DNA of 64,000 nt from Caldilineales bacterium (GTDB taxonomy: Bacteria; Chloroflexota; Anaerolineae; Caldilineales; Caldilineaceae): assembly GCA_012271135.1 (NCBI GenBank), contig JAAXGZ010000064.1, forward strand, positions 1 to 64,000, given 5' to 3'. Position numbers and translations under genes: made by a program. The notes under the pieces are model-generated. The model had not been told where the DNA came from and searched no databases. It worked only from the letters and a program-made list of their open reading frames with translations. Shown here one piece after another: positions 1 to 9,730 of this stretch. How positions within the stretch are numbered: the stretch's first letter is position 1; the number at the start of each line of letters is the position of its first letter.

Positions 1-2
1 TG

Positions 3-1490
3 CTACGGCATGCCAATGCGGTCGCCGCTCGCATCGCGCGGCGGCAACGGCCAATGAATGCCCCGCTGCCCGGACAGATCCCTGTTGGGAGCGGCCGCGA
101 AATCCGGCTCGGGCATGCCCACGAGTTCCCCGTCCACCACCCAATTGAGATCCGGTCCGTACAGCTCGCCGACAAGGAGCTTCGTCAACCGTTCCAGGTC
201 GGCGGCGTGGGCGGAGAGAGAAGCCAGGTCCCGTTGCTCGGCAGGATCGGCATCCACATCGAACAACTGGCGCCGGTGGCCCCAGGGATAGTAGATCAGC
301 TTCAGCGAACCCTGTCGGATCATGCGGCTCGACTTGGGTCCCTCGCCACATTCTCCGTACAGATGGCTGCGGCATTCGGAACCGAACATGGACCGGCCTT
401 CCACGTGGTCGGGGACCTCCAATCCGGCCATGTCCAGCAGCGTCGGCATGACGTCCTGCCAACCCACCAACCGGTCGGACACCGTGCCGGCGGTTGCGGC
501 GGCCTGTTCGCGCGTGCCCTGAACCAGCATGGGCACATTCGCTGAGGCTTCGTAGTACACGCGCTTGGCCCACAAGCCATGGTCGCCCAGCATGTCACCG
601 TGGTCGGAGGTGAACATGATGATCGTGTTGTCCAGCAAACGTTCTTCGCGCAGAGTGCCGACCACAAGGCGCATCTGGTGGTCGATGTGCGTGCACAGGG
701 CATAAAACGCCCTGCGGATACGTGCAATCTCGCCCGGAGGCATGTGCTGCCACTTGGATCGGATCACCCTCAGGAGGTAGGGCAGGCTGTCTGGATCGCC
801 GCTCCAGTCCCCCGTGCACGCATCGTCCATGTCCAGGTCCCGGTACAGATCCAGATATGCCTGGAGGGGCACCAACGGCGGATGGGGATGCACGTAGGAC
901 AGATACCAGAAGGCCGGCCTGGTTGGATCGCGCCGCTTGATCTGCCGGCACATCGTCCGGGTGATCCAGTTCGTGGTGTGGTGGGATTCGGGCAGGTGCC
1001 ACGGTCTGAAGGTGTACTCGTTGTTACTCATGCCGTGGGCGTAGCCCAGGCCGGCTTGGGCCTGATCCGCCAGCCAGAGGTCGTAGTCGTCGACCGCGCC
1101 CAATATGGGACGGCCCTCCTCCACCAGCATCACATCGTCGAAGCCGATTCGATCCCGCTGCGGGTACACATGGAGCTTGCCCACGGCCTGGGCCTGGTAG
1201 CCGTTGTCGCGGAAGGTTTGGGCCAAGGTCGGGAAGGCCGGCATTGGTTCCAACACCTTGAACTCGCGGTCGCCGTGGGCGCGGGTGGACATGCCCGTCA
1301 TCAGCGTGCGGCGCGCCGGTATGCAAACCGGACATTCACTGTAGGCATTGGTGAACCGGACCCCATTGCGCGCCAGGGTATCCAATGTCGGAGTCCTGGC
1401 CACCGGGTGTCCGGCCTCGCCCATCAACCGGGCAGGCCAGTGGTCGGTGCAAATCAACAGGACATTGGGTTGGCTGGACACGACGGACAC
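3..1490 (-). CDS. Sulfatase (formylglycine-type, arylsulfatase/choline-sulfatase-like)
   Basis: PNVLLICTDHW N-terminal metal motif; CIPARRTLMTG (C-x-P-x-R FGly signature); TSDHGDMLGDHGLWAK. Likely GTG start near 1490; the ORF track extends further upstream without homology. Confidence 0.9.
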   Translation of the reverse strand: MSVVSSQPNVLLICTDHWPARLMGEAGHPVARTPTLDTLARNGVRFTNAYSECPVCIPARRTLMTGMSTRAHGDREFKVLEPMPAFPTLAQTFRDNGYQAQAVGKLHVYPQRDRIGFDDVMLVEEGRPILGAVDDYDLWLADQAQAGLGYAHGMSNNEYTFRPWHLPESHHTTNWITRTMCRQIKRRDPTRPAFWYLSYVHPHPPLVPLQAYLDLYRDLDMDDACTGDWSGDPDSLPYLLRVIRSKWQHMPPGEIARIRRAFYALCTHIDHQMRLVVGTLREERLLDNTIIMFTSDHGDMLGDHGLWAKRVYYEASANVPMLVQGTREQAAATAGTVSDRLVGWQDVMPTLLDMAGLEVPDHVEGRSMFGSECRSHLYGECGEGPKSSRMIRQGSLKLIYYPWGHRRQLFDVDADPAEQRDLASLSAHAADLERLTKLLVGELYGPDLNWVVDGELVGMPEPDFAAAPNRDLSGQRGIHWPLPPRDASGDRIGMP

Positions 1491-1677
1491 CTGTTGGCAA
1501 AGGGGCAGGGGATGTGGCAGGTCCCGTCCGAGTGCCGTTCTTGGGCAACAGGGGCGACCAAACCGCACACACCCATATAATACGTGACCAATTTCGATCC
1601 CGTTTGCCGTTGCCGATCCGTTGCGATGGACCGGCCAATTGGCTGTTTGCGGCTGTAGCCGATGGAGCCCGATCAGG

Positions 1678-2556
1678 ATGAGCATCGTTCCGGAAGTACG
1701 CGTGGGCCTCAATGCACTGGTTGGGGAAGGCCCGATCTGGGACTCGGATAAGAGGGTGCTGTGGTGGATTGACGTCCTGTCCAGCGAGTTGTACGCGTTT
1801 GATCCAGCGAACGGCAGCAACCGAACCTGGGATACGGGTCGCCATGTTGGCACCGTGGTGCCATGGACCGAAACCCATGTACTCCTGGCCCTTCAGGACG
1901 GCATTGGTTCACTCGAACTCGAGACCGGCCAGGTAACCATCCACAACGACCCGGAGTTCCTCCTGTTGGGCAATCGGTTCAACGACGGCAAGTGTGATCC
2001 TGCGGGCAGGCTGTGGGCTGGGACGATGGCCTATGACAACCCCACCGACCAGGGAAGCCTTTACCGTGTCGACACGGATTTCAATGTCACCAAGATTCTG
2101 GGCGGCATCGGCATATCCAACGGCATCGTCTGGAGTGCCGATCAGGCCACGATGTATTACATCGACTCCATGTCCTACAAGGTTCGGACCTGGAACTTCG
2201 ATCCGAACTCCGGCGACATCTCCGGCGAACAGACCCTCATGGAGGTCGAGCCGGACTTCGGATTGCCGGACGGCATGACCATCGACGAGGAGGGACATCT
2301 TTGGGTGGCCTTCTACGGAGGCGGCAAGGTCTGTCGGGTTCATGCCGAATCGGGAGCGGTCCTTGACACCATCGATCTGCCCGCGCGCAACATCACGGCC
2401 TGTGCCTTCGGTGACGACGACCTGGGCACGCTGTACATCACGAGCGCAGCCCAGCAGATGTCCGACGACGAATTGGCGGCCGCCCCCATGAGCGGAAACC
2501 TGTTTTCCTGCAGGCCGGGCATCAAGGGCGTGCCCGCCGTTCGGTTTGGCGGCTGA
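1678..2556 (+). CDS. SMP-30/gluconolactonase/LRE family protein
   Basis: LVGEGPIWDSDKRVLWWIDV, NRFNDGKCDPAGRLWAGTM, ISNGIVWSADQATMYYIDS, LPDGMTIDEEGHLWVA: typical SMP-30 beta-propeller motifs. Confidence 0.9.
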   Translation: MSIVPEVRVGLNALVGEGPIWDSDKRVLWWIDVLSSELYAFDPANGSNRTWDTGRHVGTVVPWTETHVLLALQDGIGSLELETGQVTIHNDPEFLLLGNRFNDGKCDPAGRLWAGTMAYDNPTDQGSLYRVDTDFNVTKILGGIGISNGIVWSADQATMYYIDSMSYKVRTWNFDPNSGDISGEQTLMEVEPDFGLPDGMTIDEEGHLWVAFYGGGKVCRVHAESGAVLDTIDLPARNITACAFGDDDLGTLYITSAAQQMSDDELAAAPMSGNLFSCRPGIKGVPAVRFGG

Positions 2557-2607
2557 ACCGGATGTCGCGCGCTGCGCCGGGCGGATCGTCCTGACGTCCA
2601 GCCACCA

Positions 2608-3648
2608 TTGTTGCAGCCCCGGAGGCCGACCTTGTACCGGTGCAAGGCCACCTGCCGCGCGTATGCCAACATTGCCTTCGTCAAGTATTGGGGCGTGGTT
2701 GATACAAGCCTGAACCTGCCGGCCAACGGGTCCCTCAGCATGACGCTGAGCCATGCGCATGCCACCACCACCGTGGCGTGGATGGATGGAACTTCCGCCC
2801 GGGAGGCCGACATCGTGGTCATTGACGGCAAGGAGGAGTCGGGATCCGTCTATCGGCGCACCGTCAGCCACCTGGATCGGATACGCACTGCCATCGGGGT
2901 CAATTGGTCTGCACGCGTGGAAAGCCGCAACAGCTTCCCTGCCAGCGCGGGGATTGCCTCCTCGGCCAGCGGGTTTTGCGCCTTGACCGTTGCGGCCTGC
3001 CAGGCGCTGGCGGTTGGCGGCCTGCGCGATGTTCCAGACCGACTGCACCAGGCGCGGTTGGCACGCCGGGCCAGTGGCTCCGCCTGCCGCAGTTTCCAGG
3101 GAGGTTTTGTGGAGTGGGACGCGGGCGGCGGTGACTCCACGAGCGTTGCACAACAGGTGGCCGGCCCAGACCATTGGCCGCTGCACGATGTTGTGGCCGT
3201 GCTTGATGCCGGTCCCAAGTCGGTGAGCAGCCATGATGGCCACCGACTGGCTGCGACCAGTCCCCTTCAGGAGGAACGCGTGCGCCAAGTACAGTCACAT
3301 CTGAACGCGGCCCGGTCGGCAATCCGCGCACGCGACCTCAAGATCCTGGGCGAAATCAGCGAACGCGATGCCATGCTCATGCACGCGGTCATGATTTCGT
3401 CGGAACCTCCCCTGCTGTTCTTGAGCGCAGGTTCCGTTGCATTGATGCGGCAAATTCGGGACTGGCGGCTAAAGGAGGGGCTGGAGGTCTACTTCACCGT
3501 TGACGCGGGCCCGAACCTCCACGTGCTCTGCAACGAGGCCGACGTCGGGGAAGTGTCGCATCGCCTTGCCCGTGGTCCCTCGGTCCAGGACATACTCGTC
3601 AACGGACCGGGACCTGCACCCGAACTCCGAAATTCGCACTTGTTCTGA
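2608..3648 (+). CDS. mvaD: Diphosphomevalonate (or phosphomevalonate) decarboxylase family
   Basis: ANIAFVKYWGVVDTSLNLPANGSLSMTL and NSFPASAGIASSASGFCALT match the GHMP-family mevalonate decarboxylase signatures. Exact start uncertain. Confidence 0.85.
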   Translation: MLQPRRPTLYRCKATCRAYANIAFVKYWGVVDTSLNLPANGSLSMTLSHAHATTTVAWMDGTSAREADIVVIDGKEESGSVYRRTVSHLDRIRTAIGVNWSARVESRNSFPASAGIASSASGFCALTVAACQALAVGGLRDVPDRLHQARLARRASGSACRSFQGGFVEWDAGGGDSTSVAQQVAGPDHWPLHDVVAVLDAGPKSVSSHDGHRLAATSPLQEERVRQVQSHLNAARSAIRARDLKILGEISERDAMLMHAVMISSEPPLLFLSAGSVALMRQIRDWRLKEGLEVYFTVDAGPNLHVLCNEADVGEVSHRLARGPSVQDILVNGPGPAPELRNSHLF

Positions 3649-3746
3649 CCCCCGCGCGCCGGGGGCGCGATTCACCGCGGCGCGTCACCCATCCGCTCCC
3701 GGACATCCTGCAATTGGGCATCGGCCTCCCGATCGGACTGCCCGGA

Positions 3747-3752
3747 TATAAT
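3747..3752 (+). promoter_or_regulatory. Candidate -10 element (TATAAT) 8 bp upstream of the radical SAM ATG
   Basis: Exact TATAAT immediately before ATG at 3761; no recognisable -35. Confidence 0.35.
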
Positions 3753-3760
3753 CGGCAGGC

Positions 3761-5248
3761 ATGGACATTCTCTACATCCATCCGGCCAAACAGGAAGTGG
3801 AAGCCGAGTACGGAAAGTACCGGGCCAGCCCCTTCTATCCGATCATTCCGGTCGGCGTGATCGGAATGGCCAATCTGTTGCGCAGCCGAGGATGGTCCCT
3901 GCAGGGTCTAAACCTGCCGCTGGAACGCATGCTGGACACCGGTTTCCGGCTGGAACGCTGGCTGCAAGAAGTCGATCCGCCCTCCCTGGTCATGATTGAC
4001 CTGCACTGGTACGAACACTGCTTCGGGGCCGTCGACGTTGCCCGACACGTGCGCCGGTTGCTTCCGGACGCCAAGATTGTGGCCGGCGGTTTGACTGCAA
4101 CATACTTTGCCGAGGAAATCCTTGCCACCCATTCGGAATTCGATTTCATCATTCGCGGCGATGCCGAAGTGCCCCTCGCCGCCCTGGTCGATCAGGTTTG
4201 CGGCGATGCCATGTTGGACCCGGCGAGGGTGCCGAACCTGACTTGGCGGGAAGGCGGCCGCGTTCGCAACAGTACGGAGTTCTACACAGCTGATGCGCCG
4301 ATGTTGGACTCGATTGACTTTGTCGGCCTTGACTGGCTTGTCCACGGCGAAAGCTACGGTGCCCTGCAATATACAGGCGGTGGCCGCATTGACGCCCACA
4401 GGACGGAGCGGAAGGGCCACTGGCTGACCATAGGGCGCGGTTGTGCCTTCAACTGCATCTACTGCGGCGGCTCCAAGGATGCCCACACCGAACTGGCCGC
4501 GCGGTCCGGCTACGTTATGCGGGATCCGGTCAACGTCGTGAACGACGTGGAGCAACTCGCTGCTTCAGGCTACAAGCAGGTTTCCCTTTCACTGGACCCG
4601 GCCACCTTTCCGGCCCGATGGTGGCGAACGTTCTTCGGCGAGTTGCAGACACGGGGCATTCGCATTGGAATTTACAACGAGTTTTTCCAGCTTCCGTCGC
4701 AGGAATTCATTCGGTTGCTGGGGGAGACGGCGGACCTGGAGCATACTGAGGTAGCCATCTCCCCGCTGTCGGGCAACGAGGAAGTACGCAACCTGAACGG
4801 CAAGCACTACTCCAACGAACGGTTCCTGCGGATGCTGGGCAACCTGGAGCAGTACCAAATACCAATCTTTGTATATTTCAGCCTCAACCTGCCCGGCGAA
4901 ACCGTGCTGACATTCCGGGAGACAATCCGACTGGCCAAGGCGGTGGGCAAGGCCTATCCGGCCCGGCTGCTGCGCATGCTCAACCCCTGCCACACCATAG
5001 ATCCGATGTCGCCCATGAGTCGGCTCCCAGGCAACTTCAAGATCCATGTCGAATTCAACTCCTTCAAGGACTACTACGAGTACTGCCGCTCCACCGGATG
5101 GGAACCCAGAAAGGTCGTCCGGGGTGAACGACGTGGTTTCTCAATGGACGGACGGCCTGCGGAGACGGTGGAACAGATGGCCCGCATCTGGGACGGTTTC
5201 GCCCGAACCCAGCGGTTCCAATGCTTTCCGGTTGCAAGGGTCTGGTGA
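3761..5248 (+). CDS. B12-binding-domain radical SAM protein
   Basis: N-terminal cobalamin-binding-like domain followed by GRGCAFNCIYCGGSK (CxxxCxxC). Confidence 0.85.
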   Translation: MDILYIHPAKQEVEAEYGKYRASPFYPIIPVGVIGMANLLRSRGWSLQGLNLPLERMLDTGFRLERWLQEVDPPSLVMIDLHWYEHCFGAVDVARHVRRLLPDAKIVAGGLTATYFAEEILATHSEFDFIIRGDAEVPLAALVDQVCGDAMLDPARVPNLTWREGGRVRNSTEFYTADAPMLDSIDFVGLDWLVHGESYGALQYTGGGRIDAHRTERKGHWLTIGRGCAFNCIYCGGSKDAHTELAARSGYVMRDPVNVVNDVEQLAASGYKQVSLSLDPATFPARWWRTFFGELQTRGIRIGIYNEFFQLPSQEFIRLLGETADLEHTEVAISPLSGNEEVRNLNGKHYSNERFLRMLGNLEQYQIPIFVYFSLNLPGETVLTFRETIRLAKAVGKAYPARLLRMLNPCHTIDPMSPMSRLPGNFKIHVEFNSFKDYYEYCRSTGWEPRKVVRGERRGFSMDGRPAETVEQMARIWDGFARTQRFQCFPVARVW

Positions 5249-5488
5249 GAGCGACGCCGGAAACCAACTGGCTGCCCTGTCCAAATCGCTGCCGCATTGC
5301 CGGAGCCGGGCCGGGCATGTCCGGCCGCCTGTGTATTGACAGCTTCGGGCCGACCCGCGATTGCTACGGCTATGAATGCCTGGTGTTCCTGACCGGTTCG
5401 ATGCGAAACCGAATGATGACTACGGCACCGCCATGGTGGCCGGTTGGCTCCCGCCCCTCTGCGGCCGTCGTGCCCAACCCGACTTCGT

Positions 5489-5518
5489 TTAACCCAATGG
5501 GTGCGCACTGTCTATAAT
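5489..5518 (+). promoter_or_regulatory. Candidate sigma70-type promoter upstream of hflX
   Basis: TTAACC (5489-5494), 18-nt spacer, TATAAT (5513-5518); about 70 nt before the hflX ATG. Confidence 0.5.
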
Positions 5519-5590
5519 CAGGAGTCCCTCCGGGAACAGTGACGCGCCCGCCCGGCCTGTTGCTGCGACCCTGGTCGTTTCACAGAAGGC

Positions 5591-7021
5591 ATGCCTCAAG
5601 GCGAAGCCATGGTTGCGCCGCGCAACACATCCTCCATTACACAGGTTGACGACTTCAGCCGAGTGGCCCGCGACGGGTCGGACGGCCCCCTGCGGGATGA
5701 GCAGGGACTGATCGTCTCTGAGCCGCAACGGGAACGGGCTGTTGTGGTCGGTGTCGAACTCCGGTCGGAACCCGGAGCGCTGTCACTGGAGGATTCACTG
5801 ACCGAACTGGAGTTGCTGTCCGACACGGCCGGCATCGACGTGGTCGCGCGTCTGAGCCAGCGCATGCAAACTCCGAACCCTGCCTCCCTGGTTGGCGAAG
5901 GCAAGGTCGCCGAACTGGCCGAGATGGTCGGGGAGACCGGCGTCGGCGTGGTCATTTTCGACGCGGAGCTGTCGCCGCGACAGCAGCGCGTCCTGGAAGC
6001 GGCGGTGTCCGAAAACGTCAAGGTGATTGACCGGACCGCGCTCATTCTGGACATCTTCGCCAAGCACGCGCGCACGCGCGAGGGCATCGTTCAGGTTGAA
6101 CTGGCCCAATACCAATACAGACTCCCGCGCCTGACCAGGGCTTGGACCCACCTTGCCCGGCAGGCCGGCGGGGGTGCCGGAGGACCGGGCGGAGGAGTCG
6201 GTCTGCGGGGGCCGGGCGAAACCCAGCTGGAACTGGACCGGCGACAGATTACGTCCAGGATTGCCAAACTGAACGCCGAACTGGAGACCATCAAGGCCCA
6301 TCGGCTGCGCACCAGTGCGCGCCGTACCCAGGATGCAACCCCGCGGCTGGGCTTGGTCGGCTACACCAATGCGGGCAAGAGCACGTTGCTAAACCGGTTG
6401 ACTGATGCTTCGGTATATGCAGACGATCTGTTGTTTGCCACGTTGGATCCGATTACGCGCAAGTTGAAGCTGCCCAAAGGTCAGGAAGCCTTCGTAACCG
6501 ACACGGTGGGTTTCATCCAGAAACTGCCCACCTCTTTGGTCGCGGCCTTTCGGGCCACCCTGGAAAGCGTCAACGAAGCCGACCTGCTGTTGCACGTGGT
6601 GGATGCTACGCACCCCAATCTGGAGGAACACATCAACGTCGTCGAGGAACTGTTGGATTCGCTGGGTGCGGGGCGTACACCGATGATTCTGGTACCCAAC
6701 AAAACCGACCTGCTGGCAACAGGCCAGGACCCGCTGACCCGGCTGCCAACCGGATGCCGGGAGACCTACCGGGCTGTCGCACCGGTCAGCGCGGTGCACG
6801 GAACCGGAGTGGCCTCCTTGCTTGACACGCTGGTCGAAGTCCTCGCCTCGCAAATGGAGTCGGTCACACTACACATACCCTACGCCCGAGGCGATGTGGT
6901 TTCGCTGATTCATCGCTACGGACAGGTTGAATCGGAGACCTACGACACCGACGGGACGCATCTGGTGGGGCGCGTGCCTCATCACCTAAGCGGGAAGCTG
7001 TCCTCCTTTGTAGTCAACTGA
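5591..7021 (+). CDS. hflX: GTPase HflX
   Basis: GGPGGGVGLRGPGETQLELDRR, GYTNAGKSTLLNRLT, DTVGFIQKLPTSLVAAFRATLE, NKTD: canonical HflX motifs. Confidence 0.97.
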   Translation: MPQGEAMVAPRNTSSITQVDDFSRVARDGSDGPLRDEQGLIVSEPQRERAVVVGVELRSEPGALSLEDSLTELELLSDTAGIDVVARLSQRMQTPNPASLVGEGKVAELAEMVGETGVGVVIFDAELSPRQQRVLEAAVSENVKVIDRTALILDIFAKHARTREGIVQVELAQYQYRLPRLTRAWTHLARQAGGGAGGPGGGVGLRGPGETQLELDRRQITSRIAKLNAELETIKAHRLRTSARRTQDATPRLGLVGYTNAGKSTLLNRLTDASVYADDLLFATLDPITRKLKLPKGQEAFVTDTVGFIQKLPTSLVAAFRATLESVNEADLLLHVVDATHPNLEEHINVVEELLDSLGAGRTPMILVPNKTDLLATGQDPLTRLPTGCRETYRAVAPVSAVHGTGVASLLDTLVEVLASQMESVTLHIPYARGDVVSLIHRYGQVESETYDTDGTHLVGRVPHHLSGKLSSFVVN

Positions 7022-7070
7022 GCCGTACAACCGCCGATCCCGCACCCAAAACTGATCGGGAGCTGATTTG

Positions 7071-8354
7071 ATGTCGCAATCCGTAATTCTGACCGACAGC
7101 CACAACCGCACACAGGTGGAGATGCCCGTCATCGACGGTGCCATCCCGGCCAAGTCCCTCCAGAAACTACGGGTGACGCAAGACGGGGCGGGATTGGTGT
7201 CCTACGACCCGGGCTACCAGAACACGGCTCCGGCGATCAGCAGCATCACGATGATCGACGGCATGGCGGGGAAACTGTTGTATCGCGGCTATCCGATCGA
7301 AGTCCTGGCGGTTGCATCCAACTACCTGGAAGTGGCGTTTCTCCTCAACAACGGGGAATTGCCTTCCACCGCCGCCGCGGCTCGGTGGCGGGAGGAAATC
7401 CAGACACACGCGACGGTGGACCCGTTCATCGTCGACCTAATTCGCTCATTTCCACGCGATGCGCATCCGATGGGTATCCTGATCAGCGCCCTGGGCGCCA
7501 TGGGCACGCTGTATCCCGAGGCCAAGGAGGTTCTGGACAGCGACATCCGGCGGCGGCAGGTGTATCGGTTGCTTGGGCAGCTGCCCGTGGTGGCCGCACA
7601 TATCTATTGCCATGGCCAGGGCCTCGAGGCCGAGGAACCCAAGGCGGACGACGGCTATATCGGCAATTTTCTGCGGATGGTTCGAAACTTCGGCCTTGAA
7701 ACCGCCGAAGAAGTCCCGGCCATCCGGGCCGCCATGAACTGTCTGTTCATCCTACACGCCGACCATGAGCAGAACTGTTCGACCACCGCCATGCGTTCCA
7801 TCGGCTCGTCCCATGCCGATCCCTACAGCAGCATGGCAGGGGCGGTGGCCGCCCTGTACGGCCCGTTGCACGGAGGCGCCAACGAGGCGGTATTGCGCAT
7901 GCTCGAGGAAATCGAGTCCGCAGACCATGTGGAGGTCTTCCTGCAGCGCGTGATTAACCGGGAGGCCCTGCTGATGGGGTTTGGCCACCGGGTGTACAAA
8001 AACATGGACCCGCGGGCGACGTTGATCAAGAAACTGGCCTACAGCGTCTTCGAAGTCACAGGTGCCAATCCTAAGATCGACTTGGCCATGGCCCTGGAGC
8101 AGGCGGCGTTGGGCATGGAGTACTTCCAGGCCCGGCGCCTCTATCCAAACGTCGACTTCTACAGCGGCATCATCTACCAGGCTCTGGGCATTCCGGCGGA
8201 CTATTACACCGTCCTGTTCAGCATCGCGCGCGCCGCGGGATGGCTGGCTCACTGGCAGGAGCAACTTGAGGATCCGGCACAGAAAATCGCGCGTCCGAAG
8301 CAGATCTACCGCGGGCCGGCCGAGCGGGCATTCGTTCCCTTGGAACAACGCTGA
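7071..8354 (+). CDS. gltA: Citrate synthase
   Basis: LLYRGYPIEVLA, FILHADHEQNCSTTAMR, LYGPLHGGANEAVLRML, MGFGHRVYKNMDPRA. Confidence 0.95.
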   Translation: MSQSVILTDSHNRTQVEMPVIDGAIPAKSLQKLRVTQDGAGLVSYDPGYQNTAPAISSITMIDGMAGKLLYRGYPIEVLAVASNYLEVAFLLNNGELPSTAAAARWREEIQTHATVDPFIVDLIRSFPRDAHPMGILISALGAMGTLYPEAKEVLDSDIRRRQVYRLLGQLPVVAAHIYCHGQGLEAEEPKADDGYIGNFLRMVRNFGLETAEEVPAIRAAMNCLFILHADHEQNCSTTAMRSIGSSHADPYSSMAGAVAALYGPLHGGANEAVLRMLEEIESADHVEVFLQRVINREALLMGFGHRVYKNMDPRATLIKKLAYSVFEVTGANPKIDLAMALEQAALGMEYFQARRLYPNVDFYSGIIYQALGIPADYYTVLFSIARAAGWLAHWQEQLEDPAQKIARPKQIYRGPAERAFVPLEQR

Positions 8355-8404
8355 CGGCCAGGACCCCGCACCCGCCCTTCCATCTTCCGCCAGGAGACAA
8401 CAGC

Positions 8405-9391
8405 ATGAGCAAGGCCAAGGTATTCGTGACGCGCATCATCCCTGAACCGGGCATGCAGACGGTCCGGGACGCCGTGGACGCGACGGTTTGGCCGGAGGAT
8501 TTGCCGCCACCCAGGGAGACCGTCTTGGACGGAGTGAGGGGGTGCGACGGCATTCTTTCCCTGCTGACCACGCCAATTGACCAAGAGGTCATGGATGCCG
8601 CGGGTTCGCAGTTGAAAGTGGTAAGCAACTACGCGGTCGGCTTCGACAACGTGGACACCGACACCGCGACAGCCCGCAATATTCCCGTGGGGCACACGCC
8701 GGATGTTCTAACGGACACCACCGCGGATTTCGCCTTCACTTTGCTGATGGCCGCGGCCAGGCGGGTCACGGAAGGATCCCGCTATGTGCTGGAAGGCAAG
8801 TGGCAAACCTGGGGACCCTCGCTGCTCCTGGGCCAGGACATCACGGGCGCAACTCTGGGCATTGTCGGGTTTGGACGGATTGGCAAGGGCATGGCCCACC
8901 GCGCCTCGGGTTTCGACATGGACATCCTCTTTGCCGACGACTGGGTGGCGGCGGATGATCCGGTGGCGGTTGCAATGGGTGCCCGCAAGGTGGACCTGGA
9001 TACACTCCTTACCGAGTCGGACTTTGTGTCCGTTCACACCCCGCTCACGCCGGAAACCACGCATCTGTTCGATGCCGCGGCCTTCGCCAGGATGAAGTCC
9101 ACGGCCATCCTGATCAACACCGCCCGCGGTCCGCTCGTGAATCCCGACGATCTGCATGCGGCCCTGAAATCGGGAGACATCCTTTACGCGGCCCTGGATG
9201 TCACGGAACCCGAACCGCTTCCGCTCGACAGTCCGCTGTTGGAACTCGACAACATCATTGTTGTGCCGCACATTGCCAGCGCGAGCGTGACCACTCGAGC
9301 GCGCATGTCCGAGATTGCGGCCGCCAACCTTCTTGCCGGTTTGGAAGGCAGACGCCTCCCGCATTGCGCCAACCCCGAAGTGTACGGTTAG
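8405..9391 (+). CDS. D-2-hydroxyacid dehydrogenase (glyoxylate/hydroxypyruvate reductase-like)
   Basis: NYAVGFDNVDTDTATARNIPVGHTPDVLTDTTADFAFTLLM; GATLGIVGFGRIGKGMAHR; NTARGPLVNPDDLHAAL. Confidence 0.9.
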   Translation: MSKAKVFVTRIIPEPGMQTVRDAVDATVWPEDLPPPRETVLDGVRGCDGILSLLTTPIDQEVMDAAGSQLKVVSNYAVGFDNVDTDTATARNIPVGHTPDVLTDTTADFAFTLLMAAARRVTEGSRYVLEGKWQTWGPSLLLGQDITGATLGIVGFGRIGKGMAHRASGFDMDILFADDWVAADDPVAVAMGARKVDLDTLLTESDFVSVHTPLTPETTHLFDAAAFARMKSTAILINTARGPLVNPDDLHAALKSGDILYAALDVTEPEPLPLDSPLLELDNIIVVPHIASASVTTRARMSEIAAANLLAGLEGRRLPHCANPEVYG

Positions 9392-9730
9392 CCACCCGGT
9401 TGCGGCTCATCCCCTGCACAACCCGGATTGACCACAGGCAACCCGGCAATCCTGCAGGGCACGTTTGCTGACGGGACGGAACTCGGGACAAGGACAGCCG
9501 CACGTCCCGGCCCCGTGGGCAGGCCGGCTTCATCGGTCATGGACCACGGGCCGACAAGTGCCGGACAACCGGCCTCGTCGCCACTGGGGTTCCGGACTTC
9601 CGTTCCACTGACCGAACCGAGCCAACGGGAACGTTGATCTCCGGGAGCCGGTCGTTGGGCCCGGCGAACGGCCCGGGTGTCTCCCGAGGTCGGAACCACG
9701 CTGTTAACTGTCGGCGGCGCTCGCTCGCGG

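Noticed and set aside
579-1580. 333-aa + strand ORF opposite the first sulfatase
   Set aside because: Antisense artefact; the sulfatase on the minus strand has the complete FGly and metal motifs.
1576-1581. TATAAT upstream of the SMP-30 gene as a promoter
   Set aside because: No -35 at suitable spacing and about 95 nt from the start; retained only as a note, not called.
5336-5360. TTGACA-like -35 in the gap before hflX
   Set aside because: No acceptable -10 at 15-19 nt; the promoter at 5489-5518 is better.
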